DNA from: Porodaedalea pini
Taxonomy: Eukaryota > Basidiomycota > Agaricomycetes > Hymenochaetales > Hymenochaetaceae
Length of the DNA: 64,000 bases
Assembly (NCBI GenBank): GCA_002794775.1
Contig: NBAY01000007.1
Coordinates: forward strand, 1 to 64,000
Direction: 5' to 3'
The notes beneath the pieces are model-generated. The model was given only the letters and a program-made list of their open reading frames with translations, did no database searches and had not been told where the DNA came from. Shown here one piece after another: positions 33,500-44,370 of the stretch; the stretch's first letter is position 1; every line of letters begins with the position of its first letter. Made by a program: the position numbers and the translations under genes.

Positions 33500-35330
33500 C
33501 AGCCATTTTCATAAGTCCTGCAACATGTGCATGTCACGTGAAGTGAGCCGCGTCAGAGCCAAAATGTCGAAAAATTAGAATGAATGCCTATTTTCTCTGT
33601 AAATTCTGCACAGTACCCGCTCATTAAGTACTCAAAAAAAAAGGCATGGTTCTCAGGAGCAGAAATATGTAAAATAGGGAGCAATAAATTGACTGTGTAG
33701 GTGGGTAGAGATCAAACAAGTGCAGCTGGTCTGTTCTCTTACCCATTTCCACTGAGATTCAAAAATTATGGCTCCCCTACATCTATCTATAAAATTCTTT
33801 GCTATGCCTGTAAATTAAGTATATGACTATACCAACATCTCCTGCAAGTTTGAAGCCAATCCATTCAGTATTCATGGTGCAGCAGCAAGATTTGTGTTCC
33901 ACTTCAAGCTCTTTCCACCCTCCTTTTCTCACAACAGGTCTTACAGAGTAGAACACAAATCTTGCTGCTGCACCATGAATACTGAATGGATTGGATTCAA
34001 ACTTGCAGGAGATGTTGGTATAGTCATATACTTACAGCCATTTTCATAAGTCCTGCGACACGTGCATGTCACGTGAAGTGAGCCGCGTCAGAGCCAAAGT
34101 GTCGAAAAATTAGAATGAATGCCTATTTTCTCTGTAAATTCTGCACAGTACCTGCTCATTAAGTACTCAAAAAAAAAAGGCATGGTTCTCAGGAGCAGAA
34201 ATATGTAAAATAGGGAGCAATAAATTGACTGTGTAGGTGGGTGGAGATCAAACAAGTGCAGCTGGTCTGTTCTCTCACCCATTTCCACTGAGATTCAAAA
34301 ATTATGGCTCCCCTACATCTATCTATAAAATTCTTTCCTGTGTCTGTAAATTAAGTATATGACTATATCAACAGCTCCTGCAAGTTTGAAGCCAATCCAT
34401 TCAGTATTCATGGTCCAGCAGCAACATTTGTGTTCTACTCTGCAAGACCTGTTGTGAGAAAAGGAGGGTGGAAAGAGCTTGAAGTGGAACACAAATGTTG
34501 CTGCTGGACCATGAATACTGAATGGATTGGCTTCAAACTTGCAGGAGCTGTTGATATAGTCATATACTTAATTTACAGACACAGGAAAGAATTTTATAGA
34601 TAGATGTAGGGGAGCCATAATTTTTGAATCTCAGTGGAAATGGGTAAGAGAACAGACCAGCTGCACTTGTTTGATCTCCACCCACCTACACAGTCAATTT
34701 ATTGCTCCCTATTTTACATATTTCTGCTCCTGAGAACCATGCCTTTTTTTTTTGAGTACTTAATGAGCAGGTACTGTGCAGAATTTACAGAGAAAATAGG
34801 CATTCATTCTAATTTTTCGACACTTTGGCTCTGACGCGGCTCACTTCACGTGACATGCACGTGTCGCAGGACTTATGAAAAAGGCTGTAATTTACAGGCA
34901 TAGCAAAGAATTTTATAGATAGATGTAGGGGAGCCATAATTTTTGAATCTCAGTGGAAATGTATGAGAGAACAGACTGGCCACACTTGTTTGATCTCTAC
35001 CCACCTACACAGTCAATTTATTGCTCCATATTTTACATATTTCTGCTCCTGAGAACCATGCCTTTTTTTTGAGTACTTAATGAGCAGGTACTGTGCAGGA
35101 TTTACAGAGAAAATAGGCATTCATTCTAATTTTTCGACATTTTGGCTCTGACGTGGCTCACTTCATGTGACATGCACGTGTCGCAGGACTTATGAAAATG
35201 GCTGTAATGAGCAGGTACTGTACAGAATTTACAGAGAAAATCAACATTTATTCTATTTTTTGACGTTTTGGCTCAGACACGGCTCACTTCACGTGACATG
35301 CATGTGTCGCAGGACTTATGAAAATGGCTG
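33500..35330. mobile_element. Nested cluster of Tc1-derived fold-back MITEs
   Basis: The outer ends are the terminal repeat of the Tc1 composite (CAGCCATTTTCATAAG at 33500 and its complement at 35330) with TA on both sides (33498-33499, 35331-35332). The cluster interrupts LINE ORF1/ORF2. Only the outer arm of about 450 bp is present, in inverted pairs; no transposase is encoded. A complete inner copy lies at 34035-34887. A third right-hand terminus (35207-35330) repeats the last 124 bp of the element, pointing to a further nested or recombined copy. Confidence 0.85.
34035..34887. mobile_element. Complete 853 bp fold-back MITE inserted inside another MITE
   Basis: Two inverted arms of about 400 bp face each other around a loop of about 45 bp (near 34440-34485). 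It is flanked by TA at 34033-34034 and 34888-34889 and sits in the right arm of the outer MITE: the host text CATACT-TA-ATTTACAGG is restored when it is removed. The arms match the outer 400 bp or so of the Tc1 composite. Confidence 0.85.
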
Positions 35331-35332
35331 TA

Positions 35333-35936
35333 ATGCAGTGGGCGAAGTGCTCACAGTGTAGGTTGTTGGAAGCAGTGCATGGCATGCATTTTGCAACATG
35401 GACTGCTGTACGGTGTGGTTTGGAACAGATCGCGCAGCGAGCAGCGGATCAGCATTTGGATGCCAGATGACCTAAGCAATGACAATTGTCACATTGGTTA
35501 ATTGTAGGCCATGCCTTCATTTCTTCGAGGCGTCAGATGACACCGAAAACAGGTATGGATCAATTGCTGTGTAGGAAAAAGTAGTCGAAGTAAAGGCGGT
35601 CTGCGTCTTTTATGATAACCAAGATGTTACAGAATTCACGCTCATTCAGCTTTTCAACTGATGACATGAACCTTGGGGGGAACATAAATTCACGGCCTTC
35701 AAACTGCAGAAGGTTAGAGATTTCATTCAACAAATCAGCTTTGCTGTAAATGAGTTTGGAGTCCTTGTCGTATACAGGGACGCTGGGGATGACCATTTTG
35801 AACTGGGGTGATGGTATGAAGGGAGTGGCGCCACTGATGTTGAGAATGCGCATGAGCTGAGAAGCGAGAGTTGTATAGTTGGAGTCAAAGTCCAAATGAA
35901 TGTTAGTGAATGCAATTAGTAAATTGCTGTTACCAT
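35333..35936 (-). pseudogene. LINE copy 2 ORF1, C-terminal part
   Basis: The frame includes NLLIAFTNIHLDFDSNY (near 35900) and YDKDSKLIYSKADLL, matching LINE copy 1 at 5537-5019. A Cys/His knuckle equivalent lies near 35390-35510 but is damaged. Its left end abuts the MITE cluster, its right end the pogo-like transposon. Confidence 0.8.
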
Positions 35937-35940
35937 CATG

Positions 35941-38900
35941 GACCGGTCCTTGAAACACCCCCACTCCTTGAAACACCCCATTTAATTTGGCTCAACAACA
36001 CATTCCTCAGCTCAAATTAACACATTGAAAAATTCCTCTCATGTAATTATGCTATCTAGAAAAAGAACCATGAAAAATGGTTTGAAATGAGAAAGTTATG
36101 GGTAAAATGGGTGTGAGAAGGTACTAGAATTGAGTGGTTCAAAATTTTGTCGGCTCTATTCATTCATAAAACAAGCATTTTAGCTAAAACAAAAAATACA
36201 TATATTTTTTAAGCAATATATTGAACATTTCTACAAAATTTCAAGTCAAATGGATAAAATTTGAGTTGTGTAGAAATTCAGGAAAGTTGTGTAGCGCTTT
36301 TTTGAAGCATCACACTTATGTCACACCCCCTTCCGCATCGTGTCTCATGCATGTCTCATGCAGCTCAGCTTATCTTGAGCTTGCTCACTTCTACTACATA
36401 GCTCATGCTAATAAAATAATATGTATAATACTTATTGACAGTAGTAAATACTAGACTATTCTAGAATACTTTACATATAAAATTAATAATACAGATTCTA
36501 GAATATTCTATAAAAAAAAGTATATAAGGACCTCTGCCCCCTCCTGCAGAGTATCAAGAAATCTCATCTCTAAACTCATCCTCCTATCTAAACCTCTACT
36601 AAAGTATTATCTCACTACTTGCTTATTATCAGCTATGCCTGGCCATGCTAAATCCCAGACTAAAAAGGCACAACTAGCTAGAGAAGAGAAAGATTACTTA
36701 ATGGCTGAAGCTGTTAAGGTGTATCTCTCTGAGCTTCAAAAGCCAGAAAGCATTAGAAAGGGAGCCAGGACTATATGTCAAGAAGTGTCAAAGGAGTATG
36801 ATAATAAAACAGGAAAGCTCATACCCCTTAATCATAATACACTTCTGCGTCATGCTGCTGGAGGGAAATCTCTCAGCCAGTTTAATGAGGAAAAAGGATG
36901 GCTTCAACCAGAGGAGGTTGAAAAACTTATTAAAATGGCTGAAGAGCTTTCTGAGTGCTCTATACCTCTTACACACAAAACTTTCAAAGAGGCAGCAGAG
37001 CATATACTCAGAAGTCGGCTTGGAGATGATTTCTCTGGATTAGGCAAGAATTGGACTGACAGACAACTTGAAAAGCATTCAAGCCATCTTAAAACATTTC
37101 TTTCATCATCTGTTGACAGAAAGAGAGCCAATGCTGTCAATCCAGCCACAAATGAAGCCTGGTTCAAGCTATTAGATGAGACTCTAACAGAAACTAATGC
37201 TGAACCTGACTGCATATATGCAGCAGATGAAACAGGGTTTCAACCTGGTATAGGAAAAAGAAGCACAGTGATTGGAAGGTCAGATAAGAAGTCCCAAAAG
37301 CAGAAACAGAGTGGAAACAGAGGAAATATCACTGTACTTCCAGTGATATGTGCTGATGGCACATCTCTTCCTCCTCTAGTTATATTCTCTGGGGCTGCTT
37401 ATCAAATATCATGGAAGCAGAATAATCCTTTGAATTCAGCGTATGTATATTATTTTATATCTTGAGTCACTTATAACTGACAAACTTTAACAGAATAGGA
37501 TATTCAAAAAAGGGCTATATTGAAGGAGAAATTGGTGTTGAATGGATTAAGAACTTTCATGAGCTTACAAAGCAGAAAGCTCATGGATGTCCTAGAATCC
37601 TAATAGTTGATGGTCACCAGTCACGTTTAACACTACCTTTTCTCCTATTCTGCAGAGAGAACAATATACATATACTCTGCTATCCATCCTATGCCACACA
37701 TATTTATCAGGGCTTGGATGTTGTTATTTTTGGCATTCTGAAGACTACATTCTCAGAGGAAATGCTTACATTTGAAGCAGAGACAGGGCAGGCTGTCTGT
37801 AAATCTAATTTTTTAAGTGTTTACACTCCTGCTCATATTAAAGTCTTTACCTCTGAGAATATAAAGAAAACCTTTTCTGCAACTGGTATTTGGCCATTTA
37901 ATCCAAAGGCCATTAATCCTAGATATCTAAAGCCAAGTATAGAGTCTTCACATACAGGATCTGGCCTTCCTTTACCTCAGCCATCACCAGTAAAGGCAAT
38001 TGTCAAACTTATCACACAGGCTCAAAATCTCTCATTAAATGAAAGGGAGGGTGAACAGGAGACAACAAATGAGAGAGATGCTGAAAGTATTCCTATTGAC
38101 CCTGTACTATTATCAGAATCTAATAATACAGTTCAAGGGTTATCTCAGACATCTGCTAGATATCTAGTATCTCAGTCACCTGTTAAATCCTCATCTGAAC
38201 CTCCCTTTCATTTTTCTAGCATTCCCTCTCTAAAGAAAATTTCAGCAGATCTTCTGAGCTCTATACCAGGAAGTGAGCTGGAAGAGCAGCTTCAGAATGA
38301 GCTGGAAGAATATATCAAAAGAGAGGCTAAACAGCATGGGGTAATAGTAGGGTTACAAGCAAGTTTAGTGCTTCAAAATATTTACTGTGAGAGGCTGAGA
38401 AAGCAGCTCTTTGCAAAAGAGCAGCTTCAGAAGCTCCCAAAGGGTAGTGGAAAGCTTCTTGGAGATGGGCTACCTAGGCTACTCACAGGAGATGACTTTA
38501 CACAAAGGGTCAATGAATATGTTGAGCACCAGCTTGCTGAAGAGGCAGAAAAGGAGAAAAGGAGGGCTCTGAAAAAGGACTATAGTGAGAAGCTTAGGGA
38601 ATGGGAAAGGCTCAGTGCAGAGAGGAAAGCCAGAAATGCAAAGTTAACTAGTGACTGGAAGGCAAAAGTTGTAGAATGGGAGCAGGAAAGGGATGCAGCA
38701 AAGAAGGAAAAAAGAAAAGTGAGGTGGAATAAGCCTAAAAGAGGCCTCCTTGAACCACCCATTCCCAGGCCAAAGCTTCCAAAAGATGCTGAGGATGATT
38801 TGGAAGAAATTGACATTGAAAATGTCAGCAGAAATGAGGGCAATAGCTCAAATTCTGAGTGAAGATGAGCATGGGAAAGTTGTGTTTCAAGGAGCGGTGA

Positions 38901-39084
38901 CATGCTGATTTGGAGTCAAAATGTATGCAATTCATAACTCATTTATTCCTGACCTTTTTCACTCAAAATTTCGCACAGATGGACCTTAGTAGCATAGCTT
39001 TAATTTAATATTTTTTGTTTTGAAAAAATTGGTGAAGAAATGGTGTAAAAATAAAAATAAAAAGTGCTGTTTCAGGGACCGGTC
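35941..39084 (+). mobile_element. 3.1 kb pogo-like DDE transposon, apparently intact
   Basis: Terminal inverted repeats read GACCGGTCC-T/C-TGAAACA (35941-35957 and 39068-39084), flanked by CATG on both sides (35937-35940, 39085-39088). It encodes one complete transposase with one intron. The element is clearly more AT-rich than its neighbours and has a TATA box (AGTATATAAGGAC, about 36518-36530) about 115 bp before the start codon. It interrupts LINE ORF1. Confidence 0.85.
36635..38862 (+). CDS. pogo-like DD35D transposase (724 aa)
   Basis: Exons 36635-37440 and 37494-38862 join in frame across a 53 bp GT-AG intron (2175 nt). The N terminus is basic and helical with a psq/CENP-B-type DNA-binding region (RKGARTICQEVS...LLRHAAGGKS) and a second HTH part (GWLQPEEVEKLIKMAEEL). 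The catalytic residues are D198 (YAADETGFQPG), D308 (LIVDGHQSR) and D344 (YQGLDVVIFG); D308 and D344 are 35 residues apart. TFSATGIWPFNP follows the core as in the family. The C-terminal third is charged and coiled-coil. No stop or frameshift seen. It would cut out and reinsert elements with the GACCGGTCC ends. Confidence 0.92.
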
Positions 39085-39088
39085 CATG

Positions 39089-39702
39089 ACGGTAGTCGTA
39101 TACTCCACATTGAGCATGACAAGGTGTTTGAACAGTGAGTTGCCCTTAAGGCCTGCTCGCACCAAATTTTTAACAGACAGGGTTGTCAGCCTCACTGCCA
39201 GATCCCCTGGCAATGAGAAATAGATGCGCTTCACATTGGATGGCCGAACATTAACTGAACCAGTGGCCCGATTGATAGGGACTGTTGAGACTTCACCATC
39301 AGGGTGTTCATTGGAAGAACGAACAACTTTAGTAGGCATTGGTTTGGGCTTCTTCTGGGCTGCCCTTGCATATGAAACTGTTGTAAAGCCATCCTTATCA
39401 GTGCCTACAGCTTCCACTGTGGGATAGTAGATTTTCGTCATGGTAGTGCCCAATTTTGGGGCATTATGTGCAGAGTGAGCGTAGCCGTCAGGGGCATATA
39501 TGGTGCCCTCTGAATCCATACAATATCTGGACCCAGGGATACGAGTTTTGGCAATGGCAGTGGCATATTCAGTTTTCCCATTCTTGGAGGTCTGGACACA
39601 CTGTTTAACAATAGGCGGTGTTGGCAGGAATCTGTTGTCATGGACAAAATGGGTGCCAATAGGATCTGGAAGAATTTTGACGTGAGCCTGATTAGTAGAC
39701 GA
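39089..39702 (-). pseudogene. LINE copy 2 ORF1, middle part
   Basis: Open on the minus strand with text matching LINE copy 1 at 5784-6100: GTIYAPDGYAHSAHN, TKIYYPTVEAVG and RVYF-type RNA-binding motifs (VKRIYFSLPGDLAVRLTTL). It is bounded on the left by the pogo-like element and on the right by Gypsy-2, with no stop inside. Confidence 0.85.
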
Positions 39703-39707
39703 AGAAG

Positions 39708-40146
39708 TGTCAGAACTCAAACTTTTCCTTTCTTGCATTTTCCTTTTATCATTTCTTTTCTTTTAATCAATCCTTTTCATTATAATTAATCATCTTTTCA
39801 ATCATTTCCCACACTCCTTTCACATGACCTTCACTCGTTCCATTCTGCTCCCTTTATGTAATCCTAGACAATGGGGCAACCAGTTCTCATGAGGTGATCA
39901 CTGTATATAAGGAAGAGGAATCGCATCTGAACACCTGTTCTGCTTTTCCTCTTACCTCCGTGATGACCTAGGTGAGACCGTGTCCCCCCTCCTGTAGTAG
40001 AGTACATTATATTAATCCTCTTACCTCCGTGATGACCTAGCCTGAGTACAGCATGCCCCGAGTCCCCACTCGAGTATAGCACATCCCAGACGACAGTCAG
40101 CCAAGGCCTGCCCAGTCCGAGTCATCTCCTGGACTCCCACCTAACA
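39708..40146 (+). repeat. Gypsy-2 5' LTR
   Basis: Starts TGTCAG and ends CTAACA. The TATA box is about 33 bp before GTTCTGCTTTT, the likely transcript start. Compared with the 3' LTR I counted about 13 differences, all transitions, mostly at CpG. Confidence 0.92.
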
Positions 40147-41003
40147 TAAAAGCAGAACCCCACCCAGGCTCATCCCTAACATACATTGTCGCTGCCGACT
40201 CGCCTTCACTCAGTCCAGAGGAGCGCTCCCCTCGATGGACTTGACATGTAAACCCCCTAAACAACAACCCTCAACCCTGCCCAGACGTTTTTGGACGTTC
40301 GTGTATTATGTAAACTTCTCAACTGACTTTTCCCGACCCTGGCTCTCCGTCTCGCACTCTGGTGGAGGAGCCACCTGACTTGGACTTGGGTATCTTATCG
40401 CGTACAGTTGTCAACATCATTGTCGATTACGATCTTGATCGCCTCCTTTCATCTAATCATCAAGTTTGCCGACGAACCCATCTTATGTCAATGTAACATC
40501 CACCCGAACGCACAACCCATCCCTGTCCCTCCGCTGTTGTCAAGATAGATCTCACCGACGAACAGCGATGGGCCCTTCCTGCATCAGCTCATTGGGATCC
40601 AGACCGACCAGGCTACGTCGTGACCAACAATAGCGGTGTTACATACAACATCTGGTGGAGTGAGACCCAGCATAGTTGGTATTCGACAAATGAAGAAGGA
40701 AGGAGAGCTAGGTGGCCTCCAGCCGTCCCGTCATCACCTGCACCATCGACGTCCACCGTTAACCTACCGCCGACTCCAGGACCCTACTATGAGACCAATA
40801 GGGACCTGTCCCCCCCAACCCCCCCCCCCCCCAAACCCTCAATGCCGACGCCCAAACCAGAAATGTCGACAGGAGGCTTCAGCCAGCAACAGATGGAGCA
40901 GATTGCAGCGATCGTAGCAGGCGCTTTTGCGCATCAGGCAAACAACGCCCCCACACCGGTCACTGCAGCCAATCCCCCACCCCTGAACATTGACGTCGCC
41001 CGG

Positions 41004-41933
41004 TGTAGATCCTGACTTAGGGGTGTCTGGGATCAGCGGTCCTTTTGGGGACGTGATCGCATGTTCTGGGAGGTTAGGGGTTGACTGTGGTATGATCAAT
41101 CAACGTACCGGTATGCGTCGGTATGGCTCGGTACGTGCTGGTACATGTTGATATCGAAACTTAGGTTGGAAACTCCGGTCAAGTATATGCTGGACCAGTA
41201 CGGAGGCAGAACACGCAGATATCCGACACCAGTACGATGTGAATACTGTGATGTCGAGGTTCAAAGTAAAGAGCAAGAGACAAGAGACGGTTTCGAGACA
41301 CAAGAGACGAAGACTAAGACGGGACGACTACGAAGTTTACAAGAACTAAGGCGAATCGCACTCAAGTACCCTGTCTGAGGGACACTCTGTGGTAGAACTA
41401 ACTTGCCTTCTACCTATGACATGGGATGCCTATTTGTACTAAGTCCAAAGATCTATCTACAGTTAATAATTTCCATACAGGCATAATGTGCATATCAGTT
41501 GAAACATAGAGGAGTCGAAAGGAACAGTCATAGGTCATAGAAGCGCGCTTAGAAAACATAGAAATCAGAAGAACATAGGGAAAACATAAATCATAAAGAG
41601 GAAAAACATCCACATCACATCCGACCATACCAGAGCTCCACCAGAACTCAGATCGTCCAATCAGTATGTGGCTCCCATCATCGGACAGCAGTCCAGTACA
41701 CATCTTGGCTGTATGCTTCATGTGACTGCATCCCTGATCATCCAGTTAAGATCTCCGGTATGTTCTGGTCTGCTTTCGGAGATCTCATAATGTGTTGCTG
41801 ATGTGATCGCGAGGTTCTGATTTGAAACCAGACCGATCGGGTTCCGTCCGGTACTGATCGGTACACGTCAGAATCAGTTCTCAAATGCTTCTGAATTGAT
41901 CGGCGGTGATGGGACGATCGTCACGGCTCTACA
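41004..41933 (-). mobile_element. LTR-B copy 2, 930 bp, inside Gypsy-2 gag
   Basis: The plus strand starts TGTAGATCCTGAC and ends GGCTCTACA, flanked by ccgg on both sides (41000-41003, 41934-41937). Removing the insert and one ccgg restores the gag sequence seen intact in Gypsy-1 (near 49640). Same length as copy 1 at 3219-4148, opposite strand. Confidence 0.88.
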
Positions 41934-42581
41934 CCGGCCACGTGAATTCACTGGCAGCGATGATTATCTAGACTTCAAACGTGAAGTCCTTCTTTTCGTC
42001 TCTGCAAACCCGAGCCGATACCCCATGGCAGAGAGTAAGATCTACATTGCTCTCTCCTATTTAAAGGGGGGCAATGCGGTGACGTGGGTGCAGAACTATG
42101 TGGAGGAGTCGACGATGGCTGGCATCGTGACCTTCACCAACAGCTGGACAAGATTCCAAGAGCGCCTAGATGCCTCATTCGACGATCCAAACTGGAAGGA
42201 AAAGGCGCTAGCAAAGTTCTGAACCAAGGTTCAGAAGGACCTCACCGCTGATGAGTTCTTCCAGGATCTTGACGTCGTCATCACAAGAGCGGGTCTAATG
42301 GACGACAGCATCATCTGTGACCACCTGAAGCGAGCAATGAACATTGAGGTGGTACAAGGAGTGCTGAGGTCGACGCCAGTCCCAACAACATATGACGCCT
42401 GGAAGAAGAAGGCCATCGAGATTGACCGAGGTGAACAACAGATCTGAGCCATCCAATGAGGTCACGTGTTCCCGACTCCACCGCGTCCGCAACAACAACA
42501 GATGCCCCCGGCTCGCTGTTCGGTTGCGGCCCCACACGTTGATAAACGCGACGCGACCGGCATTACTTTCAGAGGTGCCGG

Positions 42582-44033
42582 TATCACGATGCAGACTCTT
42601 TTGTAGACCGTACAGTCGATTCGAGGGCGAATCTATATTCTTCCCAAGGGAGACTGCGGTGACTCAATAGTCGAGGAGGGACGACCAAATAGAAACGGAG
42701 TGACCGAACACTCGAGACAATGGCTCTTCTGGTTCAGAAACTTTGCCAAAGCGCTCGATCCTGACAGAATCGAGCTCTCAATGCAGACCCTATGACTATA
42801 GTGATTGAAGTCTGAAGTTGAGGAAGGTGCGGGGCCATGTCAGTCTGTTTCGGACGGTTCGAACCCCTGGATGGTGTTCGTCGAGCGTTCAAACGCGCTC
42901 GAAGAGGTGCTCGAAGGTGTTCAAGCGTATCCCGATGTGATCGAGCGACTTCTTAGTAGGCGGCGAACGTGTGGGGCGACGGAAGTATGCAGGTATAATA
43001 CCCTGTTGGGTTTGTTGGGCGCTCGGAGTTTTGGAATATCGGTTTCGAGTGTATGTGGTGAACCGAACGCACTATTCGAGCCATTGGCGAAGCTCGCTAA
43101 GGCAGAGCAGAGATGAACTGAAGACGGGAATGACTTATGAGACTCGAAAAGTGTACTGTGCGGCGAACTGGGGGTGTATTCCCACTACCGAATGAGTACA
43201 AAAGGTGTGCACTATTTATACTCTAGGCGAAACGAGCTCGGTACCGACGTCGAACGTACATACGGAGGTAGGGGAGTGCGTGTGGTGCGTATTCGAGTCA
43301 GAATAGTTGTATGTTAGGGATGGAATGACTCGAGAACATGATGAGTCACAAACTCGAAGGGGAATAATGGTTTGACATCAATAAAAAGACCAATGAAACC
43401 CGAGAAATTTATCATGTGTGCTTCCAACAACTCCATTCGAACGTCCTCGAATGTTCCTGGGGCATGATGGCAATGAATGCACACCCTGGAAGTGATAGAC
43501 GATGATAAATAACGCTCAAGCCCCATGGAGAACACGGCGAATGATGGAATCCGGTCGTTCGAGCGTGATACATTCAACGTCGACGGCCCGGGAACGTTCG
43601 AGCAACCCATGGTGGAACCCAATGCGTTCCCTGAGCCCAACCGCGTAATGTGGCTGCGCTGTAAGTGTTCGAACGAGTGGATACAAAGTGGAAAGAGTGC
43701 TCGAGCGCACATATAGTGGGATATGGAATGAATATAAAGGAAACGAAGCGTTCGAGTGTGACTAGGAAGTGGTATGAGTGTTCGAATGGGTGTATGAAAG
43801 TATTTGAACATATTTATGAGGTTACTACTGCATCATATGAAAGATTCGAAGGTATATTGACGCTCGAATGGCCGAGTGTGACCATTCGAGCATGTGAAAT
43901 GCGAAGTGTAAGATAGTCAGTGATGAAACGAGGTGCTTGACTGTGTTTATGGGGTTTGTATCTGTATATAATAATAAATAAAGCGGGTGGTATGCTGGGA
44001 CGGCTGGTGCCTAAGCGCGAATCGAGCGCTACA
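42582..44033. mobile_element. LTR-C: 1452 bp solo-LTR-like element inside Gypsy-2 gag
   Basis: Starts TATCACGATG (probably TG originally) and ends GCGCTACA, flanked by ccgg (42578-42581, 44034-44037). Removal restores gag. It is full of TTCGA/TCGAA-type motifs (for example around 42850-42960 and 43550-43910) and ends with a TATATAATAATAAATAAA block near 43965-43982. No convincing coding frame. Family unknown. Confidence 0.75.
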
Positions 44034-44370
44034 CCGGTCAGCCAATGGACGTCTCAATGAATGAGGCACAACGCTGATGCGCATGCTGGATCTGTGGCCA
44101 GCTGGGTCACTTCAAGGACAAGTGCCTGCAAGGACAGGGGATCATGCAGCACATGCTGCAGATGATGGTGCCTGGCGAATGTCGCCTCCTTGCTGACGAG
44201 CTAGGCGCAATGAAGGAATCAGCATTCGAGGAAGTCGTAGACACTCGAAGGACGACAGTGGAGGACTATGTGGAGGAGGAAGCAGATGACGAAGAGGTCG
44301 TTGACTCGCAGGGTTTTGCGAGTGGTCAGGCGTAGCCATCGGGACGACTGACCGAGAAGAACAAGGGACT

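Larger units (their letters stand above)
40560..44335 (+). pseudogene. Gypsy-2 gag, split by two solo LTRs
   Basis: Gag text runs at 40620-41003 (IWWSETQHSWYSTNEEGR..., then QQMEQIAAIVAGAFAHQ), 41938-42581 (EFTGSDDYLDFKREVLLFVSA) and 44034-44335 (CWICGQLGHFKDKC knuckle with a stop just before it). A TGA at 42220-42222 and others break the frame. It is the counterpart of 49507-50589. Confidence 0.85.

Noticed and set aside
42805..43116. 103-codon frame inside LTR-C as a gene
   Set aside because: Composed of the repeated TTCGA-type motifs; no protein-like conservation expected and it lies within a solo-LTR-like element.
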